From: CAZYHU01 sp964524475
GTDB taxonomy: Bacteria > Patescibacteriota > Minisyncoccia > Phycocordibacterales > UBA1006
Direction of reading: 5' to 3'
Length of the DNA stretch: 27,001 nucleotides
NCBI GenBank assembly: GCA_964524475.1
Contig: CAZGCO010000008.1
Location: 1-27,001 of the forward strand
Positions 17,084 through 23,162 of the stretch are shown here, in pieces (positions within the stretch are counted from its first letter, which is position 1; every line of letters begins with the position of its first letter). Below the pieces are notes generated by a model. The model was not told the DNA's origin. It worked only from the letters and a program-made list of their open reading frames with translations, and did not search any database. The position numbers were made by a program, and so were the translations under genes.

Positions 17084-17714
17084 AATTAATTAATTTTTCT
17101 AAAACTTGTATATTTCCCACCACATCCTTTGTTCCAAATATACTACTCCCACAAATTAACCTGATTGCACCTACATCTACCAGTTTTTGTATAGTTTCAC
17201 TATTCACTGACCCGTCCACTGAAATTATTTTTTCTGGATATTGTGTATGAAAATATGATATTTTTTCTAACACTGTTTCATCAAAAGACTCCCCCTGTTT
17301 CCCAATAGTTTTGATTCCCATAAACTGAATAAAATCACATTTTGCGATATGTGTTTCGAGTAATTCGTTGGGTGTCGTATTATTAATACAAAAACCTATT
17401 TCAATAATTCCACGAATATTACCCAGTGTCGCATACAATACGTCCCAGTTTTTTACTGATTCCAAATGAATAATAATACGCGCAGGTTGCATATCGATAT
17501 ATTGCACCATGTTTTTTTCTGGTTCGGATATCATGAGATCCAGTTCGTATTCCATATCAAGCAAATACGGTAACTCATGAAACGATGTTTTACTCTGTAC
17601 AAACACGCCGTCACATACATCCACCTGTACATAAGAAACCAAGTCAATAACCTGTTTGACCTGTGTGGCAAGCTCTGTTTGGTTTTTAGGTAATATTGCT
17701 GGGATTATTTGCAT
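17082..17714 (-). CDS. Ribulose-phosphate 3-epimerase-like TIM-barrel protein with altered metal site
   Basis: The start MQIIPAILPKN and length (210 aa) match RPE, which interconverts ribulose-5-P and xylulose-5-P. Recognisable parts are YVQVDVCDGVFV, LDLMISEPEK, IIIHLES, CDFIQFMGIKTIG and ISVDGSVN near the phosphate-binding end, then ICGSSIFG. Several active-site residues differ from the family: the usual Ser of PSIL is Ala (A6), the metal His of HVDIMDG is Gln (Q30), Met becomes Cys (C34), and the His of HLM is Asp (D59). The two acid positions (D32 and the Asp of VDGSV) are kept. It may be an unusual epimerase or have another substrate. An ATG six codons earlier overlaps the preceding SemiSWEET gene; the chosen start leaves 4 nt between them. 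Confidence 0.8.
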   Translation of the reverse strand: MQIIPAILPKNQTELATQVKQVIDLVSYVQVDVCDGVFVQSKTSFHELPYLLDMEYELDLMISEPEKNMVQYIDMQPARIIIHLESVKNWDVLYATLGNIRGIIEIGFCINNTTPNELLETHIAKCDFIQFMGIKTIGKQGESFDETVLEKISYFHTQYPEKIISVDGSVNSETIQKLVDVGAIRLICGSSIFGTKDVVGNIQVLEKLIN

Positions 17715-17718
17715 AAAA

Positions 17719-17979
17719 CTATTCTTCTCCATAATAAATACGAAGGATTAAGACCAACCAAGCACCAAATAATCCAGGAGCATAACTCGTAATAATAGCC
17801 ATATCATTCTTGATCATACCATAAACAAACCATATAGTAGTACCAATAGCAAAAATACTATAAGCCAGTATTGATACATTCTTTCCTGTTTTGTTTTTAA
17901 ACATAGTATATGCCTGAGGGAAATGACCTAATGACATTGCAATACCAAATATAATAGTAAGTGTAGTAATAATTTGCAT
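17719..17979 (-). CDS. SemiSWEET sugar transporter (MtN3/PQ-loop family)
   Basis: The 86-aa protein has three predicted membrane helices (about 3-20, 37-55 and 62-80), the size and layout of a bacterial SemiSWEET. The PQ motif lies in LGHFPQAYTMFKNKTGKNVSIL, between helices 1 and 2. SemiSWEETs work as dimers that let mono- or disaccharides pass down their gradient. The gene lies 6 nt after rpiB and 4 nt before the RPE-like gene, in one minus-strand operon. This context suggests uptake or release of a sugar that feeds pentose phosphate interconversion. Substrate is unknown. Confidence 0.85.
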   Translation of the reverse strand: MQIITTLTIIFGIAMSLGHFPQAYTMFKNKTGKNVSILAYSIFAIGTTIWFVYGMIKNDMAIITSYAPGLFGAWLVLILRIYYGEE

Positions 17980-17985
17980 AAAAGT

Positions 17986-18426
17986 TTAAGATTCTATCTT
18001 TTCAATTCTCCGGATATGACGTTCATTTTCTGAAAACGATGTATTCAGAAATATTTGGATTGCCGCAATTACTTGATCATTTGTAATAAATCTCGCGCCG
18101 ATGGACAGTATGTTTGCATCATTATGTTCCCTGCCCAGTTTAATAATTTCAGTATCCCCACCATAATATTCTATCGCCCGTATACCGTCTATTTTATTTG
18201 CGGTGATTTGCTCACCCTGACCAGATCCCCCAAAAATAATACCTAGCGAATTAGTATCATTCGCAACTGCAACAGCACATGGCGTAATAAAGTCTGGGTA
18301 ATCATCAGATGAATCATAACTAAACGCCCCATGATCGGTAACATGATTACCTGATTCTATGAGATGCTTTTTTACAAATTCTTTCATTTCGAATCCCGCA
18401 TGGTCGGTCGCAAGGTGAATATTCAT
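17986..18426 (-). CDS. rpiB: Ribose-5-phosphate isomerase B (actinobacterial-type active site)
   Basis: The 146-aa RpiB/LacA-LacB family protein isomerises ribose-5-P and ribulose-5-P. MNIHLATDHAGFEMKE, the DYPDF loop and REHNDANILSIGAR are conserved. In E. coli-type RpiB the catalytic base is a Cys in CGTGIG. Here the segment is GGSGQGEQITANK, with no Cys but with E72 placed like Glu75 of Mycobacterium tuberculosis RpiB, whose sequence is very similar here. Activity is therefore expected with Glu as base. It heads the rpiB-SemiSWEET-RPE-like operon. An extended -10 box ends 6 nt before the ATG. Confidence 0.94.
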   Translation of the reverse strand: MNIHLATDHAGFEMKEFVKKHLIESGNHVTDHGAFSYDSSDDYPDFITPCAVAVANDTNSLGIIFGGSGQGEQITANKIDGIRAIEYYGGDTEIIKLGREHNDANILSIGARFITNDQVIAAIQIFLNTSFSENERHIRRIEKIES

Positions 18427-18432
18427 AATACA

Positions 18433-18441
18433 AGTATATCA
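18433..18441 (-). promoter_or_regulatory. Extended -10 element abutting the rpiB start
   Basis: On the minus strand, TGA-TATACT is followed by TGTATT and then ATG. The same arrangement occurs at the transketolase gene, and it predicts a leaderless mRNA. A weak -35-like TTCACT lies 16 nt upstream of the hexamer. Confidence 0.7.
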
Positions 18442-18449
18442 AAAAATAC

Positions 18450-18481
18450 AAAAAAGTGAACCATAACAAATGATCCACTTT
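18450..18481 (-). terminator. Terminator upstream of rpiB
   Basis: On the minus strand, AAAGTG-G-ATCA pairs with TGGT-T-CACTTT (one mismatch, one G-T) and is followed by T5. It ends transcription coming from the small membrane-protein gene about 180 nt upstream, or from an unrecognised transcript in 18483-18662. Confidence 0.6.
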
Positions 18482-18543
18482 ATTAAAAAATCTATGTAAA
18501 ATAATTTCATTAAAAACCAATAAAAAGATTGTAAATGTATCCC

Positions 18544-18666
18544 ATGAAAAGAAATGACGTTCCGATTGTTTCAATCAAAACAGAATTGACTGAAAGTAAT
18601 AATAATATTATTTTTATACACCCTAGAAATAAAATTTTTCCTATCATAATTATAAGAAAATTTTAA
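18544..18666 (+). CDS. Possible 40-aa small ORF (doubtful)
   Basis: An ATG-started frame of 40 codons (MKRNDVPIVSIKTELTES at its start, then a hydrophobic Ile-rich end) lies in the otherwise gene-free stretch 18483-18662, and its last codons overlap the end of the convergent membrane-protein gene. No promoter, terminator or family match supports it. In DNA this rich in A and T such a frame can arise by chance. Confidence 0.15.
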   Translation: MKRNDVPIVSIKTELTESNNNIIFIHPRNKIFPIIIIRKF

Positions 18667-18941
18667 ATAAATAATATTATAAAGAAAACACCTTCGCAGC
18701 AAAAAAACAAATAGCAAAAGAGTTGCACAAAAAAATTATCAACACCTCCTAATATACAAAGAATAATAATATTGATAATTAAAAAATTTTTTAAAGAACC
18801 TAACGTCTGAAAAATTATATTTTCTCGTTTTTTCTGTTCTTCTAAAGTATTTTTTAGCATCGAATTATAAAATCCGATACTTTGATCTGAAACTGTGCCC
18901 TTTTCATTATAAAGATAGTCTTTTTGTGTATGTCTAGACAT
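18663..18941 (-). CDS. Small hypothetical membrane protein
   Basis: The protein is about 92 aa. A charged N-terminal half (MSRHTQKDYLYNEKG to about residue 45) contains a predicted helix LEEQKKRENIIFQTL. Two hydrophobic segments follow: FLIINIIILCILGG and the C-terminal VQLFCYLFFCCEGVFF. I do not recognise a family. An ATG three codons upstream is also possible. The gene is richer in A and T than its neighbours and stands alone between the helicase terminator and the rpiB terminator. A TATAGT box lies in the upstream 30 nt. Confidence 0.5.
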   Translation of the reverse strand: MSRHTQKDYLYNEKGTVSDQSIGFYNSMLKNTLEEQKKRENIIFQTLGSLKNFLIINIIILCILGGVDNFFVQLFCYLFFCCEGVFFIILFI

Positions 18942-18978
18942 AATATTCAATTTTTAAACTCATACATGACTATACTCC

Positions 18979-19039
18979 GAAAAATAAAAAAAACAAGAGG
19001 GGTACGCGTAGCGTACCCCTCTTGTTTTTTTTATTTTTC
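18979..19039. terminator. 29-bp perfect hairpin terminator after the DEAD-box gene
   Basis: Bases 18979-19007 and 19011-19039 are perfectly complementary with a 3-base loop (GTA). The core is AAGAGGGGTACGC/GCGTACCCCTCTT, flanked by A-rich and T-rich arms. It lies 16 nt after the helicase stop and would terminate from either direction. Confidence 0.9.
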
Positions 19040-19055
19040 TATTGTCTTTGTTTTT

Positions 19056-20459
19056 CTATACAAACGTCAATGCTATTCCCTTGTTATCACCACGACCTGT
19101 TCGTCCAATACGGTGAACATAGGTGTCGTATGATGATGGGGTTTCGTAATTAATTACATGAGTTACTCCGGAAATATCCAATCCTCGAGCAGCAACATCT
19201 GTTGCAATCAAGATTTGAGTAAATCCATCACCAAATCCTTTGAGAGCCATTTGGCGTTCACGGTGACGTTTATCACCATGAATAGAATCTGCTTTGAATC
19301 CGCGAACACGCAATTCATGATGTAAATCATCTACTGCACGTTTTGTTTCAACGAATATCAATACTTTACTAAATGCTGCATCTGCAAGCATTCCTGACAA
19401 AATATCCAATTTCTTTGATCGGTCTGGTACACGAACGATATCTTGGTCAACATTCTTTGATGTATCTCTGGATTTCACGGAAATCTTTACAGGATTATTC
19501 AAGAATTCATGAACCAATCGTTCAATAGCAGGGGCCATAGTTGCAGAAAACAATAACATCTGACGGTCACCTTCGATATGTTGCAAGAAATAGCGAACAT
19601 CGTCGATGAATCCCATGTCGAGCATGCGGTCTGCTTCATCCAATACTACGGTACCAATATCTGACATAACCAGTTTTTTACGATCAAGGAGATCTTTCAA
19701 TCGTCCTGGTGTTCCAATAACAATGTGATGACGACGAGCCAGGTTTTCCATTTGGAAACGAATCGGCGCACCACCTACACAGGTAACATTAAATATTCCT
19801 AGACCACGAGTTAATTCGATACATTCTTTCTGAATTTGGAGTGCTAATTCTCGGGTTGGTGTAATAATGATAGCTTTGTGTTTTTTATCACGAATGATTT
19901 TGTTAATAGTTGGAATCAAAAATGCTGCTGTTTTACCTGTCCCAGTATTTGCAAGTCCAATAATATCGCGGCCATCGAGGGCATTAGGGATTGCTTGATC
20001 CTGAATCGGACTAGGGATATTAAATCCACGAGCAGTAATTTTTGTTTTTAATGAATCATCTATATTGAAATCAGCAAACGTGTGTACTGGTGTGTAGATT
20101 TCTTCTACTACCGTTGTTGCACGGTTGATGAATTTTGATACGTCTATATGTTCTCCTGCGAACTTGCGTCCACGTCCACGCCCGCCACCACCGAATCGTG
20201 ATGGAGCAGACGACCGAGATGAGCCACCATATGAACGTCCTCCGCCAGAACCACCTCTTGGTCGAGATGAATACCCTGATGAACGACTACTACCTCCGAA
20301 ATCATCTCCTGATGAACGAGATCCACTAGATCGTGAATATCCGCCCGAACGTGATGATGATTCTGATGATGTTGATCGTGATGACGCACCACGAGGCGCA
20401 GACCCACGGTCAGACGACCGAGACGAACTCGATCGTGGTGTGTTTGATTTGTTATACAT
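19056..20459 (-). CDS. DEAD-box RNA helicase with disordered R/S/G-rich N-terminus
   Basis: Residues 1-100 are an intrinsically disordered tract of Ser, Arg and Gly (SSSRSSDRGS, GGGGRGRGRKF), a typical RNA-binding and condensate-forming composition. The helicase core follows with all motifs: Q motif (GFNIPSPIQDQAIP), I (ANTGTGKT), Ia (PTRELALQI), Ib (TPGRL), II (DEAD), III (SAT), IV (LIFVETK), V (ATDVAARGLDI) and VI (HRIGRTGR). The protein stops about nine residues after motif VI (GIALTFV), so it has no C-terminal extension, whereas RGG tails of bacterial DEAD proteins are usually C-terminal. Likely roles are ribosome assembly or mRNA remodelling. It is a single gene. GAATAGT lies 7 nt before the ATG and is complementary to the unusual 16S tail; a GAGGGGAG tract is further upstream but too distant for normal Shine-Dalgarno use. 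Confidence 0.95.
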   Translation of the reverse strand: MYNKSNTPRSSSSRSSDRGSAPRGASSRSTSSESSSRSGGYSRSSGSRSSGDDFGGSSRSSGYSSRPRGGSGGGRSYGGSSRSSAPSRFGGGGRGRGRKFAGEHIDVSKFINRATTVVEEIYTPVHTFADFNIDDSLKTKITARGFNIPSPIQDQAIPNALDGRDIIGLANTGTGKTAAFLIPTINKIIRDKKHKAIIITPTRELALQIQKECIELTRGLGIFNVTCVGGAPIRFQMENLARRHHIVIGTPGRLKDLLDRKKLVMSDIGTVVLDEADRMLDMGFIDDVRYFLQHIEGDRQMLLFSATMAPAIERLVHEFLNNPVKISVKSRDTSKNVDQDIVRVPDRSKKLDILSGMLADAAFSKVLIFVETKRAVDDLHHELRVRGFKADSIHGDKRHRERQMALKGFGDGFTQILIATDVAARGLDISGVTHVINYETPSSYDTYVHRIGRTGRGDNKGIALTFV

Positions 20460-20537
20460 AACAGATACTATTCTCCCCTCGTTATAATAAAATGGTGACC
20501 AAACTAGGAGAGAAATAGTGCAAAAAATTGCAAGAAC

Positions 20538-20566
20538 CTGACAAACAGGCTAATTGTTCATATACA
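20538..20566 (+). promoter_or_regulatory. Promoter of the small CxxC gene (-35 and -10, 17-nt spacer)
   Basis: CTGACA and TATACA are separated by exactly 17 nt. The -10 box ends 8 nt before ATG 20575, so transcription would begin at or within about two bases of the start codon. With the palindromic terminator at 20808-20841 this defines a transcript of about 260 nt. Confidence 0.65.
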
Positions 20567-20574
20567 TAAACATA

Positions 20575-20801
20575 ATGAACGGACCCTCTAAATACGAGAC
20601 ACAATATGTGAGAAAGACAATAGATACCTATCTTAGCATGGACTGTATTTCTTGTCAAGAGAATGATATACCCCCAACGAAGAACCTACAAGATATCTCC
20701 GCAAGGTTAAAATTTGTATGGAAAAATCCGAAGCTTGTTTGAGGTGTAGCCGAGTTCTGCAGGATTTTGGAAGACAATTTTTGACCGATGCAGAGGATTG
20801 A
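20575..20801 (+). pseudogene. Small CxxC...CxxC (zinc-ribbon-like) gene, apparently frameshifted at a C5 run
   Basis: The first frame (20575-20742) begins MNGPSKYETQYVRKTIDTY, contains DCISC, and stops with TGA. The frame reached by a one-base shift at the CCCCC run (20671-20675) is open from 20667 to TGA 20801 and reads NEEPTRYLRKVKICMEK, then SEACLRCSRVLQDFGRQF. Joined, this gives about 75 residues with two CxxC pairs roughly 30 residues apart, as in a zinc ribbon. One extra C would restore the frame. It could be a recent pseudogene, a sequencing error, or a recoded gene. An alternative is a non-coding RNA of about 260 nt, since the transcript also has possible stems such as TCTGCA with TGCAGA. 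The segment is less AT-rich than nearby spacers. Family unknown. Confidence 0.5.
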
Positions 20802-20807
20802 AGTATA

Positions 20808-20841
20808 TAAAATAAAACACCATATATGGTGTTTTATTTTA
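20808..20841. terminator. Perfect 34-nt palindromic bidirectional terminator
   Basis: The core AAAACACCATATATGGTGTTTT is a perfect palindrome with A-rich and T-rich flanks. It ends both the small plus-strand transcript and uvrB, whose stop codon (20839-20841) lies inside it. Confidence 0.85.
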
Positions 20842-23043
20842 AAATGTCTTTCTCTTTTTTTTGATTGGTTTTATCTCTCCTGTAATCTCGCGTAATGCAC
20901 GGATTTCATCACGTAACAGAGCGGCTGTTTCAAAATCTAGATTTTCTACTGCAGTTTCCATATCTCTTTGTTTATTCATAATTATCCCCACCGCACGTTC
21001 TGGATCTGCTGCTATCATAGCATTATCAATATCCAGACTACGTTGTACTGCATCTGCATGTGGATTTTGCATATTGTCGGTAATATCACGGATTTTTTTC
21101 GTAATAGACAATGGGGTAATATTATATTTTTGATTATAAGCTAATTGTTTTTCTCGTCTACGTCTTGTTTCATCCATGGCACGTTCCATTGAACCTGTAA
21201 TACGGTCAGCATACAATATAACCCGCCCGTTCACGTTACGTGCTGCACGTCCGATTGTTTGTATGAGCGCTGTATCACTGCGCAAAAATCCTTTGAAATG
21301 CACAGAAGCAAAACAAGAAGAAAGCCCTTTTTCATTTTGAATTATATTCGTTAATAGAGCCTGAAAAGGATCTGGAAGCGGGGTTTTGGGGTTTGGGGNN
21401 NNNNNNNNGCGCAAAAATCCTTCCTTGTCAGCATCTAATATTCCAATGAACGACACCTCAGGCATATCAAGTCCTTCACGGAGTAGGTTTACCCCTACCA
21501 GACAATCAAACACTCCTCGACGAAAATTACTAATAATTTCAATACGTTCCATAGTTTTTATATCACTATGTAAATACTCTGCTTTAATGTTTTTTGCCTT
21601 GAGATATTCTGTCAGATCTTCCGCCATTTTTTTGGTCAATGTTGTCGCGATCACACGTCCACCTCGCGAAACTTCAGCAATCGTTTCTGTGATAAAATCT
21701 GCGATTTGACCAAGGTAATCCCCTGTGGGGATTACCCCTCTGACCTCTACAACTGGATCTAGTAATCCTGTCGGACGAATCACCTGTTCCACAATACGGT
21801 CACTGGTTGCATGTTCTATTTTACCAGGTGTCGCAGATACATACATCACCTGTCCAATACGTTGTTCAAATTCATGATATTGCAACGGTCTATTATCCTT
21901 GGCACTGGGTAATCTGAATCCGAATTCTACCAATGTATTTTTACGTGATGCATCCCCTGCATACATACCATGTAATTGTGGAAGTGTTACATGGGACTCA
22001 TCAATCATAACGAGAAAATCATCAGGAAAATAAGACAATAATGTTTCAGGTGGTTCACCGGCATTTTTTCCTGACAAATGACGCGAATAGTTTTCAATAC
22101 CGCTACAATATCCGACCTCGCGCATCATTGCCAAATCATTTTGTGTTCGTCTCTTGATACGTTCTGCTTCAAGAAGTTTTCCATCTCGTTCAAACTGTTT
22201 TACCGTTTCTTTCATTTCTTTTTCTATTTCTATCATTGCATGATTTTTTTTGTCTCCTTCGGTCAAGAAATGTTTTGCAGGGAAAATAACCGTACTTGGT
22301 ACCTCTTCTAGTAATGTCATTGATATTGGATTCAGTACTTGTATTAACCCAATCATATTTCCTGAGAATACAAAAGAATACATTATTTTTTCTGATGCAG
22401 GCATATAGTCCACACGGTTTCCAACCGCACGAAATGTCGCTGGTTCAAGATCAGCAGTCGTACGCGCATAGTGCATACGAACAAAATGTTCCATAAGATC
22501 ACGTTTTGTGAGTGTATCACCCACACTGATGAGACGATTATTTTCCCGATATTCATCAGGAGATCCTAATCCATAGATACACGAAACCGACGCAACAATA
22601 ATCACGTCACGACGAGTGAGGAGCGCCTGGGTAGATGCATGACGGAGTCGATCGATTTCTTCATTAATCTGTGCATCTTTTTCGATATACGTATCAGTGA
22701 TTGGCATGTACGCCTCGGGCTGATAAAAATCATAATACGAAACAAAATAATGTACTGCAGCATCAGGGAAAAACTCTGCAAATTCTGACGCCAGCTGTGC
22801 AGCAAGTGTCTTATTATGAGCGATAACCAACGTCGGACGTTGTACCTGATTAATCACGTTTGCCATGGTGAATGTTTTTCCTGTCCCCGTTGCCCCCAGG
22901 AGTGTCTGTACATGCAATCCAGTATTAACACCATCTACCAGCTGTGTAATGGCCTGTGGTTGGTCTCCTGCAGGACTGTAGTGACTGACCAGTTTAAAAC
23001 CAGCATTAGGTTTTTTATCCACTATTTTCTCGGTCTTTTTCAT
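20839..23043 (-). CDS. uvrB: Excinuclease ABC subunit B, interrupted by an in-frame insertion and N gap
   Basis: UvrB is the damage-verifying helicase of nucleotide excision repair. Walker A is GATGTGKT (50-57). The beta-hairpin YYDFYQPEAYMPITDTYIEKD that clamps DNA is present, as are the SVSCIYGLG and DESHVTLPQ segments, motif V (GVNLLREGLDMPEVSFIGILDADKEGFLR) and motif VI (QTIGRAARN). The C-terminal UVR domain that binds UvrC is near RDMETAVENLDFETAALLRDEI. Between motifs V and VI, where FLRS should be continuous, about 43 codons are inserted, flanked by two copies of a 14-nt repeat and including 10 N. Without it the protein would be about 691 aa, a normal size. I chose ATG 23043 over 23070 because an extended -10 box ends 6 nt before it. 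Confidence 0.95.
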   Translation of the reverse strand: MKKTEKIVDKKPNAGFKLVSHYSPAGDQPQAITQLVDGVNTGLHVQTLLGATGTGKTFTMANVINQVQRPTLVIAHNKTLAAQLASEFAEFFPDAAVHYFVSYYDFYQPEAYMPITDTYIEKDAQINEEIDRLRHASTQALLTRRDVIIVASVSCIYGLGSPDEYRENNRLISVGDTLTKRDLMEHFVRMHYARTTADLEPATFRAVGNRVDYMPASEKIMYSFVFSGNMIGLIQVLNPISMTLLEEVPSTVIFPAKHFLTEGDKKNHAMIEIEKEMKETVKQFERDGKLLEAERIKRRTQNDLAMMREVGYCSGIENYSRHLSGKNAGEPPETLLSYFPDDFLVMIDESHVTLPQLHGMYAGDASRKNTLVEFGFRLPSAKDNRPLQYHEFEQRIGQVMYVSATPGKIEHATSDRIVEQVIRPTGLLDPVVEVRGVIPTGDYLGQIADFITETIAEVSRGGRVIATTLTKKMAEDLTEYLKAKNIKAEYLHSDIKTMERIEIISNFRRGVFDCLVGVNLLREGLDMPEVSFIGILDADKEGFLRXXXXPNPKTPLPDPFQALLTNIIQNEKGLSSCFASVHFKGFLRSDTALIQTIGRAARNVNGRVILYADRITGSMERAMDETRRRREKQLAYNQKYNITPLSITKKIRDITDNMQNPHADAVQRSLDIDNAMIAADPERAVGIIMNKQRDMETAVENLDFETAALLRDEIRALREITGEIKPIKKKRKTF
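21280..21422. repeat. 14-nt direct repeats flanking the uvrB insertion
   Basis: GCGCAAAAATCCTT occurs at 21280-21293 and again at 21409-21422. The sequence outside the repeats, joined across one copy, gives the normal UvrB motif GFLRSDTALIQTIGRAARN. The 115 bases between the copies end in G-rich sequence and 10 N. The repeat may be a target-site duplication of an inserted element, a local duplication, or an unmerged contig overlap. Confidence 0.85.
21399..21408. other. Assembly gap (10 N) in uvrB
   Basis: Ten undetermined bases lie directly after GGGGTTTTGGGGTTTGGGG on the plus strand. Round gap sizes are often placeholders, so the missing sequence may be longer or absent. Confidence 0.99.
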
Positions 23044-23049
23044 ATCATT

Positions 23050-23058
23050 ACCATACCA
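23050..23058 (-). promoter_or_regulatory. Extended -10 element abutting the uvrB start
   Basis: On the minus strand, TGG-TATGGT is followed by AATGAT and ATG (23043). The spacing of 6 nt is the same as at rpiB and the transketolase gene. The hexamer is weaker than TATACT. No good -35 is visible. Confidence 0.5.
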
Positions 23059-23109
23059 TAACACAGACAAAAAGGCGAAAATGTAGGTTTTTGTATTTTT
23101 TTCAGTTTC

Positions 23110-23138
23110 TTGATATAAGCAAAAAAATATGATATTAT
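23110..23138 (+). promoter_or_regulatory. Promoter of the beta-lactamase-family gene
   Basis: TTGATA (-35) and TATTAT (-10) are 17 nt apart, and the -10 is preceded by TGA, giving an extended -10 as well. Transcription should start near 23145, giving a leader of about 18 nt with no Shine-Dalgarno motif. Confidence 0.65.
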
Positions 23139-23162
23139 ATAAAAAAATTAAATTGATAAATC

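Noticed and set aside
18347..18574. Minus-strand 75-aa frame overlapping the start of rpiB
   Set aside because: It covers the rpiB terminator, promoter and start region in another frame and has no family features.
20125..20487. Plus-strand Pro/Arg/Asp-rich open frame
   Set aside because: It is the antisense shadow of the Ser/Arg/Gly-rich start of the DEAD-box helicase gene.
20480..20492. Shine-Dalgarno sequence (GAGGGGAG) upstream of the DEAD-box gene
   Set aside because: It lies too far from the ATG for normal SD spacing, and the 16S tail in this window cannot pair with it.
20667..20680. Programmed -1 frameshift site in the small CxxC gene
   Set aside because: A-CCC-CCA does not meet the X-XXY-YYZ slippery rule, and no strong downstream pseudoknot was evident. 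A base error or true indel in the C run is simpler.
21380..21398. Ciliate telomere contamination (GGGGTTTT repeats)
   Set aside because: Only three imperfect G-tracts are present and the adjacent sequence does not support a chromosome end. It is more likely a G-rich repeat at a contig edge.
21294..21408. Intein in UvrB
   Set aside because: The insert is short, does not begin with Cys/Ser/Thr splice chemistry that I can see, and does not end in His-Asn before the downstream extein. The gap prevents a full exclusion.
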